Positions 51,625 to 60,775 of a stretch of 64,000 bases of DNA are shown here, piece after piece. The notes under the pieces are model-generated. The model was given only the letters and a program-made list of their open reading frames with translations, was not told the origin of the DNA and made no database searches. How positions within the stretch are numbered: position 1 is the first letter of the stretch; every line of letters starts with the position of its first letter. This DNA comes from an uncultured Lachnospiraceae bacterium. Its GTDB lineage: Bacteria; Bacillota; Clostridia; Lachnospirales; Lachnospiraceae. Both the position numbers and the translations under genes were made by a program. The stretch is from assembly GCA_905199445.1 (NCBI GenBank), contig CAJKGK010000012.1:1-64000 (forward strand). Direction: 5' to 3'.

Positions 51625-52434
51625 TTATTTCTGATATTTTGATTCCGGAGATACTTGTGCATGCGGGCACGAAAGTTCCGCTACTCTTACCGTTGGTTTG
51701 GCCCACTTCACAGCATTTCTGATAATCTGGCGCACATACGTATTAAAATAGGAGCGGTTTGTCTCATGACCCGGCTGGAAATAAAATACTTTTCCATACC
51801 CTCTTGTCCATGTACAGCCGGAACGGAAAACCTCTCCGCCTCTAAACCAGCTGATAAATACATTATCATCCGGTTTGGGAATATCAAAATACTCCCCGTA
51901 CATCTCCTCTTCCCCCAGATCAAAAGATGCCGGAATTCCCTGCGCAATCGGATGCGTAGGGCATACATTCCATACACGGCAAAAATCTCCCTCACGCCAC
52001 TGGAGGCTTCCGCTTGTACCAAGAATTTTCTGCATCGGCTTGCTGGGATGCGCTGAATGAAGGGCAATAAATCCCATACCGCGCAGCACGTAATCTCTCA
52101 CCCGTTCTGCAATTTCATCTGGAACCCGATCATGGGCAATATGTGCCCACCATACAAGAACATCTGTATCATCTAAAACTTCTTTAGAAAGACCGCACTC
52201 ATCATCCATATCCAGGGTACATACATGGCATACCTGAATCTCCTCATCCTCCTCAAGAAGGGCTTTTAATGTATCATGAATGGCTCCACCGTGAACTTCT
52301 CTGATTTTTTTTGCTGTTTCAGTCAGCCATTTTCTGGCCTCTTCATGCGCATCCCCTGGAAACAACATCTGTGCCTTTTCGCCAATCTGCTCCTGTTCCT
52401 GTACATATTCATTCCACACTGTAACCTTAATCAT
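51625..52434 (-). CDS. ThuA-like glutamine-amidotransferase-fold protein
   Basis: The 269-residue protein belongs to the ThuA (trehalose utilisation) family of the class I glutamine-amidotransferase-like fold. Visible are VTVWNEYVQEQE at the start, DDTDVLVWWAHIAHDRVP (about 87-104), GMGFIALHSAHPSKPMQKILG (about 119-139) and the C-terminal YGKVFYFQPGHE. Relatives occur in sugar-uptake operons and help trehalose or related disaccharide use by an unclear chemistry. It ends in its own terminator, just before an AraC regulator. Confidence 0.87.
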   Translation of the reverse strand: MIKVTVWNEYVQEQEQIGEKAQMLFPGDAHEEARKWLTETAKKIREVHGGAIHDTLKALLEEDEEIQVCHVCTLDMDDECGLSKEVLDDTDVLVWWAHIAHDRVPDEIAERVRDYVLRGMGFIALHSAHPSKPMQKILGTSGSLQWREGDFCRVWNVCPTHPIAQGIPASFDLGEEEMYGEYFDIPKPDDNVFISWFRGGEVFRSGCTWTRGYGKVFYFQPGHETNRSYFNTYVRQIIRNAVKWAKPTVRVAELSCPHAQVSPESKYQK

Positions 52435-52470
52435 ATGACTTCCTCCAAATAAAATCTGTAAATCAGTTTT

Positions 52471-52498
52471 ATTATACGATATTGAATGAAAAATTCAA
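52471..52498 (-). promoter_or_regulatory. Promoter of the ThuA-like gene
   Basis: Minus strand: TTGAAT (52493-52498), 16-bp spacer, TATAAT (52471-52476). Confidence 0.75.
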
Positions 52499-52513
52499 CA
52501 CTTTTTATAATTT

Positions 52514-53719
52514 TTATTCAATCACACAAGCCAGCATTCGGTTTGTCTGAAAAATTTCATGCTCAGCCAGCATATTTTCCACTGCCTCAAGATTGTAGTC
52601 CGAATGTTCAATCTGTCGGGCAAAATGATAAGCGATTTCAATAAGATCATCCAGCGTCAAACGATCATTTTTCAAATGTGTGGCCAGACACAGCTCTCTG
52701 ACAACCAGATAGCTGTACACAGCCAGCTTTACTTTAGAGAGCAGATCACCATCATAAATCGCACCAAGCATCGTTGTATACAGCTGATAAATCATAAAAC
52801 ACTCAAAGGCAGACGTCAGCTCTGCCTTCTGTTCCAGATCAGCATTCAGCTTAGCTCTGGACGGATCAGATATATACAGTTGTATCGCATCGTTCATATA
52901 GTGATTCATCAAATCATCACCGGTGGTATTTAAAAGTCCCTGAAGCATGTCCAGATATTGAATCATCAGAAGAACACCGCTGCCAGGCTCGGTTTTACAC
53001 GCCAAAACCTTTGCCTCAAATCCGGGAGATACCATATATTTTTTATACTTTTCTCCAATGGTCACAATCCTGATTGCAGCTTCCTGACTGCCCTTCCTGC
53101 GCAGAATAACCCGATTCAAATATTTCTGAATATCATCAGCCATTAACATAATGGCAGCAATCCGAAATTTTAGGGAAATCCGTCGGTCAAGAAGGATCTC
53201 AAACATTATTTCCCGGACATTTTCCAGACAGATCAGCAGCCATTGCTCCAGGGCCTGATGTTTTCTCCGCCGAATGAACCTTCCAGTACCACGGTGTCGA
53301 GTACGAATTTTAAAATGCGCCGGTGCTTTTGCAGTAAGAATCAGCCGTGCAGCCTCAGGGCAGGACATATTCAGCATGATTTCACACAGGGAACCATAGT
53401 CTTCCCTGTGTCTGGGGTAAAGTCTGCACGTTCGGCACAGCTGCTTTTCTCCCAGATTGGCATGGAGGATACACAGCCCTTTTTCATCAAGAAATACACA
53501 ATGCCCGTCCCTGGTATTCAGGCAGCTGTTTTTCCAGTCAATACCGTAAGACAACTGCATTTTAAAATCATTGGATACATGTTTATTCCGCCGCAGACGT
53601 CTGTATTTTTTACGTGTGGAGCCGTCAATTTCAATGACCCAGCCTGTACAGCAGGTTGACGGACAATCCCCACCGAGACATTTAAAATTTTCGTAATAAT
53701 CAGGATAACGAAGTCGCAT
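52514..53719 (-). CDS. FliB-like flagellin lysine-N-methylase family protein
   Basis: The 401-residue protein has the FliB family signature: CLGGDCPSTCCTGWVIEID (14-32), followed by NSCLNTRDGHCVFLDEKGLCILH and KQLCRTCRLYPRH. These cysteine clusters resemble iron-sulfur ligands. FliB methylates lysines of flagellin in Salmonella. No flagellar gene is in the window, so the target is unknown; other proteins could be substrates. It follows the aldo/keto reductase by 27 bases. Confidence 0.85.
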   Translation of the reverse strand: MRLRYPDYYENFKCLGGDCPSTCCTGWVIEIDGSTRKKYRRLRRNKHVSNDFKMQLSYGIDWKNSCLNTRDGHCVFLDEKGLCILHANLGEKQLCRTCRLYPRHREDYGSLCEIMLNMSCPEAARLILTAKAPAHFKIRTRHRGTGRFIRRRKHQALEQWLLICLENVREIMFEILLDRRISLKFRIAAIMLMADDIQKYLNRVILRRKGSQEAAIRIVTIGEKYKKYMVSPGFEAKVLACKTEPGSGVLLMIQYLDMLQGLLNTTGDDLMNHYMNDAIQLYISDPSRAKLNADLEQKAELTSAFECFMIYQLYTTMLGAIYDGDLLSKVKLAVYSYLVVRELCLATHLKNDRLTLDDLIEIAYHFARQIEHSDYNLEAVENMLAEHEIFQTNRMLACVIE

Positions 53720-53746
53720 GAATCCTCCTTAAGTCATAGCCCCGGG

Positions 53747-54817
53747 TTAACCGACACTGATTTCTCCGGCCAGCACCCGTTGATAGTCTTCATAATTTTT
53801 CTCAAGCAGCTTAGGCGTATCCAGGCCATATGGACATTTTGCACGGCATTGGTTGCAGTGAAGGCAGTCCTGGATTTTTTTCATCTTTTCCTGAACTTGA
53901 GGCGTCAGCTGAAGCTGTGCCGGGGAACGGCGCAACAGCAGGGACATTCTGGCACAGTTATTAATCTCGATTCCTGCAGGGCATGGCATACAGTAACCAC
54001 AGCCCCGGCAAAAATCTCCAAGAAGTTCTTTTCGGTCTGCCTCAATGACAGCTCTAAGTTCACTGTCCATTTCAGGCGGACAATCAATATAGGAAATAAA
54101 TTCATCCAGCTCATTGACTCTTTGAACGCCCCAGATTGGCAGAACATGCTCAAAATCTGCCAGATAAGCGTAGGCTGCTTTGGAATTGGTAATCAGGCCG
54201 CCGGACAAGGCTTTCATGGCAATAAAGCCCATGCCTGCATTTTTACAGGCCTCAACCAGCTCCAGATCCTTCTGTGTTGCCAGGTAGCAAAAAGGAAACT
54301 GCAAAGTTTCATACAGCCCGGATTCAACCGCCTCAAAAGCCACAGCCAGCCGGTGGTTGGTTATTCCGATGTGACGGATTTTCCCCTGCATCTTTGCCTC
54401 CAGCATAGCTTCATACAGGCCGCTGCCATCTCCTGGCTTTGGACAAAATGCCGGATTATGAAACTGATAGATATCAATATAATCCGTTCCCAGATGATGA
54501 AGGCTTGTCTTTAAATCTGCCCAGAATTCCTGAGCCGTTGTTGCCCCGGTTTTTGTGGCAATATAAATCTTTTCCCTGAATGCTCCAAAAGTCGGGCATT
54601 CGTCAGAATGCATGGCATACAAATGTTTAAGAGCTACCCCCAGCTTTTCTTCGCTGTCTGTATAAAATCTGGCGGTATCAAAAAAATGAATACCGTGTTC
54701 ATAGGCTCTGACAATAAGATCCACAGCAGATTGGGTATCAATCCGTTGAATCGGCAGGGCACCAAACCCATTTTTATTGACTGTAATCCCCGTTTTTCCC
54801 AATGTCACCTGTACCAT
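53747..54817 (-). CDS. Aldo/keto reductase with 4Fe-4S domain
   Basis: The start at 54817 (MVQVTLGKTG) follows AAAGGGG. The 356-residue protein has an AKR TIM barrel (about 1-265): GFGALPIQR, HFFDTARFYTDSEEKLG with the catalytic Asp and Tyr, KIYIATKT, and a C-terminal domain with CRGCGYCMPCPAGI (about 280) and CLHCNQCRAKCPYG (about 325), which bind two 4Fe-4S clusters. It could reduce or oxidise a carbonyl with ferredoxin-like transfer. Middle gene of topB-AKR-fliB-like. Confidence 0.9.
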   Translation of the reverse strand: MVQVTLGKTGITVNKNGFGALPIQRIDTQSAVDLIVRAYEHGIHFFDTARFYTDSEEKLGVALKHLYAMHSDECPTFGAFREKIYIATKTGATTAQEFWADLKTSLHHLGTDYIDIYQFHNPAFCPKPGDGSGLYEAMLEAKMQGKIRHIGITNHRLAVAFEAVESGLYETLQFPFCYLATQKDLELVEACKNAGMGFIAMKALSGGLITNSKAAYAYLADFEHVLPIWGVQRVNELDEFISYIDCPPEMDSELRAVIEADRKELLGDFCRGCGYCMPCPAGIEINNCARMSLLLRRSPAQLQLTPQVQEKMKKIQDCLHCNQCRAKCPYGLDTPKLLEKNYEDYQRVLAGEISVG

Positions 54818-54845
54818 AATAAAATCCCCTTTCCTCATGTAAAAA

Positions 54846-56849
54846 TTATTTCTTAAGTGGTTTATAAAATCCCGCTGTCTCATAAAACTTATTTCTAAGA
54901 GCATATTGATTATTCACATTTAAAACGCCATTGGTGCGGGAAATTATAAAATTTTCCAGTTTAGTCATATATTCATCCGGCGTAATCGTCCCCTGAGCCA
55001 CATAATTGAGTCCCTTTTCCCAACTGGCGGTCAGTTCCGGATTTAAAAGAGAACGGATGGAATAATTCACTACATCATAGACATTTTCTCCCAGCTGAGT
55101 TGGTGTAATCATCTGAGTTTTTTTGTTCAAAGCTAAATATTTAATTGCCACAAGCTTTTTCAAAATTTCTGCCCGTGTCGCACTGGTTCCGATCCCACTG
55201 CCCTTGATCTGAGCCCGAAGATCCTCATCTTCGATTAATTGGCCTGCATTTTCCATGGCAAGAATCATGGATCCGGAATTATAGCGTTTGGGCGGAGAGG
55301 TTTCCCCTTCTTTAATCAGCAGATCACCAACGGAAAGACGGTCACCTTTTTTCAGATGTTTCAAAACTTCCAGAAGGGGCAAATCACATTTCATATCCTC
55401 CCCTTCTTTTTCTGACGCTGCTTCAGCAGTACTTTTTTTTACGGAAACTTTCAGGTAGCCTTCGGACACCAGCACCTTAAAACTGGCAAAAAAACGTTCA
55501 TCCCCAATGCTCACGCAAAGGGCCGCCTTCTGATATTGGGCAGGCGGATAAAAAATACTTAAAAACCGACGGGCAATAACCTCATACACCTTTTGTTTCA
55601 AAGGCTGCAAAGACTTTAAGGCGCCCAGCCCCTGACCCGTAGGAATAATCGCATAATGATCTGTAATCTGCTTATCATTCACATACCTTGTTTGGGCAAT
55701 CGTTTGATAATTCCCCTGACTAAGAACCTCCGACACAAAACCAGACAGATTCTCACAGCTTTTAAGCCCTGAAATATTTTTATAAATTTCCTTGGCAACC
55801 GCCGTGGACAGTACTCTGGCGTCTGTTCTGGGGTAAGTAACCAGTTTCTTTTCATACAGCTCCTGAACAATTTTTAAAGTCTCATCCGGACTGATTTTAA
55901 ACATTTTGGAGCAGTCATTCTGAAGCTCTGCAAGATTATATAAAAGGGGCGGATTTTTATTTTCTTTTTTCCGTTCAACAGAATATACAACCGCTTCAAA
56001 AGGCCGAACATTTTTAAGCTGATCCATCAGCGTCTTTGCATCCGCTTCTTTTTTAAAACCGTTTTCCTTATACAGCAGCGGAGAAGCAAAATATTTTGAG
56101 CCTTCTACGGCCCGCCATTCAGCCTCAAATTCCCCATGTGAAAGTTCCAATTTTGCCAGGATACGATAAAAAGGCGTTTTTACAAAGGAACGGATTTCCC
56201 GCTCTCTGCGGACAACCATACCGAGAACACAGGTCATCACGCGCCCTACGGACAGCACCGTATATTTGGTATGCATAAAATTTGAAATACACTGACCGTA
56301 TTTAAGCGTCAGCAGCCTGGAAAAATTAATCCCCATCAAATAATCTTCCTTTGCTCTGAGATAAGCTGATGCTGAAAGATTATCATATTCAGACAAATCC
56401 TTTGCCTCTCTGATTCCTCTCAGTATTTCCTCCTCAGTCTGGGAATCAATCCATACACGGCGCCGCCGCTTGCCATGCACACCGGCCATCTGCTCCACAA
56501 GTCGGTAAATATACTCGCCTTCCCGCCCGGAGTCTGTACATACATAAATAGTATCCACGTCTTTACGGTTCAAAAGCCCGGCCACAATATCAAACTGCTT
56601 TTTTACATTTTTAATGACTTCATATTTAAATTCTTTGGGCAAAAAAGGCAGCGTTTCCAAGGACCAGCGTTTAAAACGGGGATCATACACTTCAGGATAG
56701 CTCATGGTGACCAGATGGCCCACACACCAGGTCACTATAGCATCCTGGGATTCCAGATATCCGTCTTTGTTTTTTCCGTTTATTTTCAACGCTTTTGCAA
56801 ATTCCCTGGCAACGCTGGGCTTTTCAGCAATATATAATGATTTTGCCAT
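54846..56849 (-). CDS. topB: DNA topoisomerase III
   Basis: The start at 56849 (MAKSLYIAEKPSVA) is the normal TopB N-terminus. The 667-residue protein has a TOPRIM domain (SLYIAEKPSVAREFAKAL, then YVCTDSGREGEYIYR near residue 105) and the catalytic tyrosine in KLVTYPRTDARVLS (about residue 330). It relaxes and decatenates DNA and single-strand crossings. The C-terminus has no zinc fingers. It begins a run with the aldo/keto reductase and the FliB-like gene, 28 bases apart. Confidence 0.95.
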   Translation of the reverse strand: MAKSLYIAEKPSVAREFAKALKINGKNKDGYLESQDAIVTWCVGHLVTMSYPEVYDPRFKRWSLETLPFLPKEFKYEVIKNVKKQFDIVAGLLNRKDVDTIYVCTDSGREGEYIYRLVEQMAGVHGKRRRRVWIDSQTEEEILRGIREAKDLSEYDNLSASAYLRAKEDYLMGINFSRLLTLKYGQCISNFMHTKYTVLSVGRVMTCVLGMVVRREREIRSFVKTPFYRILAKLELSHGEFEAEWRAVEGSKYFASPLLYKENGFKKEADAKTLMDQLKNVRPFEAVVYSVERKKENKNPPLLYNLAELQNDCSKMFKISPDETLKIVQELYEKKLVTYPRTDARVLSTAVAKEIYKNISGLKSCENLSGFVSEVLSQGNYQTIAQTRYVNDKQITDHYAIIPTGQGLGALKSLQPLKQKVYEVIARRFLSIFYPPAQYQKAALCVSIGDERFFASFKVLVSEGYLKVSVKKSTAEAASEKEGEDMKCDLPLLEVLKHLKKGDRLSVGDLLIKEGETSPPKRYNSGSMILAMENAGQLIEDEDLRAQIKGSGIGTSATRAEILKKLVAIKYLALNKKTQMITPTQLGENVYDVVNYSIRSLLNPELTASWEKGLNYVAQGTITPDEYMTKLENFIISRTNGVLNVNNQYALRNKFYETAGFYKPLKK

Positions 56850-56890
56850 ATAACACCGGCCTTTCATTGTCTTAAAAAGATACTTTAAAC

Positions 56891-56919
56891 AGAATAGCAT
56901 AAAAAGCCGGCAAAAACAA
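56891..56919 (-). promoter_or_regulatory. topB promoter
   Basis: Minus strand: TTGTTT (56914-56919), 17-bp spacer, TATTCT (56891-56896) with TGC extension. Confidence 0.65.
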
Positions 56920-56927
56920 GCAAAAAG

Positions 56928-58250
56928 CTATAAAGTCACCGTAATCTTCGTTCCCTTGCCTTCGTGACTTTCCAGCTGTATTTGCCCGTCATGATACTCA
57001 ACAACATGTTTGACAATCGCCAGTCCCAGTCCGGTTCCGCCGCTCTGTTTGGAATGGCTTTTATCCACGCGGTAAAATCTTTCAAAAACCCGCTCCTGAT
57101 GTTCTTCTGGAATTCCGATACCGGTATCTTCGATGGTAATCAGGGCATGGCCGTCTTCTGCGGACGTTAAAGTTACATAAACCTGCCCCCCTGGTCTGTT
57201 GTACTTAATCGCATTTTCACACAAATTATAAAAAAGCTCATCCATCATTCTGGGGACAGCCTGTGTCAGGACATGACCCCCGGCCACATTCATAGTTACC
57301 TTATATTTTTGAAGTACATTTTCCAGATGCTCCGATACATCCAGGGCGATTTGTTTAAGATCCACCGTTTCTTTTTCAATTCCGATTTTTCGCTCATCCA
57401 GCTTTGAAATTTTAATAATATCATTGACCAGTTCAATAAGACGGCCGGCCTCTTTGTAAATCTTGCCTGCAAATACAGGAATATCCTCAGGACGTACCAT
57501 GCCATTTTCCATCAATTCCGCATAACCGGATATAGAAGTCAGCGGAGTTTTCAGTTCATGAGATACATTGGCAGAAAATTCCTGACGCATTTTTTCGTTT
57601 TTCTGCCGCTCCTCATTCTGACGTTTAATTCGAGAAAGCAAAGGCTTAAGTTCTTCATAGGGACAGCTGCCTTCAGGCTTAATCAAATCCAGGTTATTGA
57701 TTGGCTGAACGATTTTATCCGTCATACGGTGAGCAAAAAAGGTAATCAGAGCAAACATAACCGCCAAAATCACCGCCAATACAGGCAGATAGGAAATATA
57801 AAGCGCATAAACACTTTTTGTACTGGCGCTGAGCCGAAGCACGGTTCCATCGTCCAGCAGTACGGCATAGTAATAAGATTCCTCTTCCAGAGTAGTGGAA
57901 TGCCGAACCTGAGCCGAGGCACCATATTCCAGTGCATCCATAACTTCCGGACGAGAACGATGGTTTTCCATTTGCGTGGCCTGTTCCATTGTGTCAAAAA
58001 GTACGGTTCCATTTTGATCAATCCATGTGACCCGGGCCGGGCTTTCATCCTTCATACTTTCCAGACAGGAAATTCTTTTTTCCTCATCGATCTGATTTAA
58101 AACATTTGATAAATAAAAGGCCTGATTACGAATATACCGTTCCGTCTGGCCTGTAAAAACAAAATTAAACACAAGAAATATAATTGTATAGGCCAGGAGA
58201 CAAATTCCCCCGGCCAAAATACACATATTTTTAAAAATTCTTTTTTTCAT
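56928..58250 (-). CDS. phoR: Phosphate-sensing histidine kinase (PhoR type)
   Basis: The 440-residue kinase has two N-terminal helices around an outside domain of about 110 residues (TM1 about 8-33, TM2 about 148-172), a HisKA domain with the phospho-histidine in FSANVSHELKTPLTSISGYAE (about 215-235) and a HATPase domain with NLCENAIKYN, GIGIPEE and GGTGLGLAIVKH. It overlaps the response regulator gene by 4 bases, and lies with the Pst transporter genes, so phosphate limitation is the likely signal, sensed through PhoU/Pst. PAS is not evident. Confidence 0.9.
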   Translation of the reverse strand: MKKRIFKNMCILAGGICLLAYTIIFLVFNFVFTGQTERYIRNQAFYLSNVLNQIDEEKRISCLESMKDESPARVTWIDQNGTVLFDTMEQATQMENHRSRPEVMDALEYGASAQVRHSTTLEEESYYYAVLLDDGTVLRLSASTKSVYALYISYLPVLAVILAVMFALITFFAHRMTDKIVQPINNLDLIKPEGSCPYEELKPLLSRIKRQNEERQKNEKMRQEFSANVSHELKTPLTSISGYAELMENGMVRPEDIPVFAGKIYKEAGRLIELVNDIIKISKLDERKIGIEKETVDLKQIALDVSEHLENVLQKYKVTMNVAGGHVLTQAVPRMMDELFYNLCENAIKYNRPGGQVYVTLTSAEDGHALITIEDTGIGIPEEHQERVFERFYRVDKSHSKQSGGTGLGLAIVKHVVEYHDGQIQLESHEGKGTKITVTL

Positions 58251-58930
58251 TCTTTTTTCTCCAGCTTATAACCAACGCCGCGAATGGTCACAATCATGGA
58301 TCCACAGGCTCCGAGCTTTTGCCGAAGGAGGCCGATATGTACATCTACGGTCCGGCTTTCACACTCATAATCCATATTCCATACCGTATCCAGCAGTTTT
58401 TCTCTTGTCATGACAATTCCCTTATTTTTCATCAGACAGTCTAAAAGCTCAAACTCCTTATAAGTTAAATCCACCGGTTCACCTTTAACGGTAACACGAT
58501 GCTCTCCTCGATTCAGACAGATATCTCCGATTTCAATAATCTCCTCCTTGGCCGGTTCACCCATCCGACGCAAAACCGCCTTGATCCTGGATACCAGTTC
58601 CATCACGCCAAAGGGCTTTGTGACATAATCATCTGCGCCCTGATCCAAACCAATAACCTTATCATATTCTGTAGTTTTGGCGGTCAGCATAATCACCGGA
58701 ATTTTACTGTAACGCTCATCTTTTTTCAATTTCCGGAGAACAGAAATTCCGTCCTCATCGGGAAGCATCACATCCAGAAGAATTAAATCCGGCAGCACAC
58801 TTTTAATCCCACGATAAAAATCTCTTGCGTTTTCAAAGCCAATTGTCTGGAAACCAGAAGCCTTAAGGGCATAGACGACCAGTTCCCGGATATTGGCATC
58901 ATCCTCTATATAATAAATCGTCTTTTCCAA
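58247..58930 (-). CDS. phoP: OmpR/PhoB-family response regulator
   Basis: The 227-residue regulator has a receiver domain (about 4-118; DDANIRE, D52-equivalent in LILLDVMLPDEDG, LTAKTTEYDK, DDYVTKPF) and a winged-helix output domain (about 130-227; LTYKEFELLDCLMKNKGIVMTREKLLDTVW ... RTVDVHIGLLRQKLG). It should activate genes for phosphate uptake by binding direct repeats. Partner of the kinase that overlaps it. It follows the Na/Pi transporter gene. Confidence 0.92.
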   Translation of the reverse strand: MEKTIYYIEDDANIRELVVYALKASGFQTIGFENARDFYRGIKSVLPDLILLDVMLPDEDGISVLRKLKKDERYSKIPVIMLTAKTTEYDKVIGLDQGADDYVTKPFGVMELVSRIKAVLRRMGEPAKEEIIEIGDICLNRGEHRVTVKGEPVDLTYKEFELLDCLMKNKGIVMTREKLLDTVWNMDYECESRTVDVHIGLLRQKLGACGSMIVTIRGVGYKLEKKE

Positions 58931-58973
58931 CGTTTTAACCTCCTCGTCTTTGAAACCCGCAGGTTTTAAAGCA

Positions 58974-58985
58974 GACTTTAAAGTC
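58974..58985. promoter_or_regulatory. 12-bp palindrome before phoP
   Basis: GACTTTAAAGTC, perfect, between the Na/Pi transporter gene and phoP, with CAGACTTT repeats. Could be a regulator site; the link to phosphate control is inference. Confidence 0.4.
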
Positions 58986-58998
58986 AGACTTTGGATCT

Positions 58999-60660
58999 CT
59001 AAAGCTCTTTCTTTACATATCCCGCAATATTATCCGCATGATCCGAGATACGTTCCAGATTGCTCAAAATATCCAAGAAAACTACTCCAGCCCTTGGTGC
59101 ACACAAATTTTCCGAAAGCCGTTCTATATGCTTTTCTCTCAGTTCACCCTCAATATAGTCCACCTGTTCCTCATATTCTTTTGCCTTAAGAACTGCGTCC
59201 ATTTTTGTTCCCTCTCGGGCTCTGAGTGCATATACAATACTGTTGGTCACATATTCCATAATTCCTTCCAGTTCTTTATTGGCTTTTTCGGAAAATACAA
59301 TATTATTATTCACTTTAAACTTTGCCAGCTCCGCCAGGTTTTCCGCATGGTCGCCAATACGCTCAATATCACTGACCGTATAAAATAAGTGATTGATCAG
59401 CTCATGCTGCTTCTCCGTCAGAGAAAGACTGGATATTTTTACCAGATAATCAGAAATCATACCTGCCATCTGGTCAATATCTTTTTCCTGGGCATAGACC
59501 TGGGCAATTTTATCCTCGTCATTTTCCAGGCAGGCCTCAAAGGCGCGCTTTGTATTTTCGTAAGTAATCTGTCCCATATGAATAACTTCGGATACAGAAT
59601 TTTCTACAGCAAACGCCGGGTTTTCAAGAATACGGCTGTCCAGATGACGCAGCGTCAGTCCGGCCTCAGATTCTTCGTTCTTATCATCTTCGTCCTTATC
59701 TTTAATCAACAGACCTGACAGTTTCACCAGCTTATTGGCAAATGGGAACAATATGATTGTATTGGTAATATTAAAAATCGAATGGAAAATGGAAATCTCC
59801 ACACTGCTGATCGAGCTGGCCGCAAAAGTTCGATCCACCTGAAAAATTACAAACATAAGAACCCCAAAAATCGCAGCACCGATAGCATTAAACAGAAAAT
59901 GAATCACTGCGGCCCGTTTGGCTGTTTTGTTTGTGCCTGCGCAGGAAATTAACGCAGTGACACATGTCCCCATGTTTTGTCCCAGAGTAATATAAACCGC
60001 TGAATTCCAGGTTACAAGACCATTGATTGCCAGGGTTTGTAAAATTCCCACAGAGGCAGAGGAGCTCTGAATCACCGCAGTCACAATCAGACCGGCCAAA
60101 ATTCCCAGGAAAGGATTACTTCCCAAAACTCTGAACGCTTCAGAGAAAATCGGGGCATCTTTATATGGTGTGATTGCGCCTGACATAAAGCTGAGCCCGA
60201 TAAACAGCACTCCAAAACCAACCAGAATCTCTCCGGCCTGCTTTTTTCCATCCCTTTTTGCAAACAGCATAATAAAGGCGCCGACACCGATTAAAAGCGG
60301 TGCAAAAAACTCTGGCTTCAAAAAGGCACCCCATTCACTCATAGATACCAGCCAGGCGGTTACGGTTGTCCCCACATTGGCACCCATAATCACGCCCACA
60401 GCCTGGGCCAGATTCATAATTCCCGCATTGACAAAACCAACCACCATAACGGTTGTAGCCGATGAACTCTGGATAATTGCCGTCACCAGTGTTCCCACCA
60501 GCACGGCAAGCAGACGGTTATTGGTCAGAATCCCCATAAGCCGCTTCATCTTCGGCCCTGCAGATTTCTGCAGTCCATCTGCCATAATGTTCATACCGTA
60601 CAAAAACATTCCCAGACCGCCGACAAACTTAAATATCATTTCAACGTCCTGCATTGACAT
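58999..60660 (-). CDS. Na/phosphate cotransporter (NptA/YjbB type) with PhoU domain
   Basis: The 553-residue protein has the Na/Pi cotransporter repeat: GGLGMFLYGMNIMADGLQK near the start, then two QSSSAT-type stretches (VTAIIQSSSATTVMVVGF about 58-75; VTAVIQSSSASVGILQTL about 193-210). The C-terminal part (about 345-553) is a PhoU-like helical domain with ISDIERIGDHAENL-like and NLERISDHADNIA repeats. It exchanges or exports phosphate with Na+. Its position between phoU and phoP, and a Pho-box-like repeat upstream, fit phosphate control. Confidence 0.92.
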   Translation of the reverse strand: MSMQDVEMIFKFVGGLGMFLYGMNIMADGLQKSAGPKMKRLMGILTNNRLLAVLVGTLVTAIIQSSSATTVMVVGFVNAGIMNLAQAVGVIMGANVGTTVTAWLVSMSEWGAFLKPEFFAPLLIGVGAFIMLFAKRDGKKQAGEILVGFGVLFIGLSFMSGAITPYKDAPIFSEAFRVLGSNPFLGILAGLIVTAVIQSSSASVGILQTLAINGLVTWNSAVYITLGQNMGTCVTALISCAGTNKTAKRAAVIHFLFNAIGAAIFGVLMFVIFQVDRTFAASSISSVEISIFHSIFNITNTIILFPFANKLVKLSGLLIKDKDEDDKNEESEAGLTLRHLDSRILENPAFAVENSVSEVIHMGQITYENTKRAFEACLENDEDKIAQVYAQEKDIDQMAGMISDYLVKISSLSLTEKQHELINHLFYTVSDIERIGDHAENLAELAKFKVNNNIVFSEKANKELEGIMEYVTNSIVYALRAREGTKMDAVLKAKEYEEQVDYIEGELREKHIERLSENLCAPRAGVVFLDILSNLERISDHADNIAGYVKKEL

Positions 60661-60731
60661 AAACTTTTCTCTCCCTGTAAAATATGATATTCATAGTATA
60701 CATAGGGATTGTAAAAATTAATCCGGATTAT

Positions 60732-60758
60732 TGTAAAGTTTATGTAAAGTTTTTAAAG
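60732..60758 (-). promoter_or_regulatory. Pho-box-like direct repeats
   Basis: Minus strand: CTTTACA at 60732-60738 and 60743-60749, exactly 11 bp apart, with a third CTTTAAA at 60752-60758. The 11-bp period is that of PhoB/PhoP boxes. The repeats sit about 35 bases upstream of a TATACT -10 at 60695-60700. Confidence 0.6.
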
Positions 60759-60775
60759 TTTATAAATTTTGTAAA

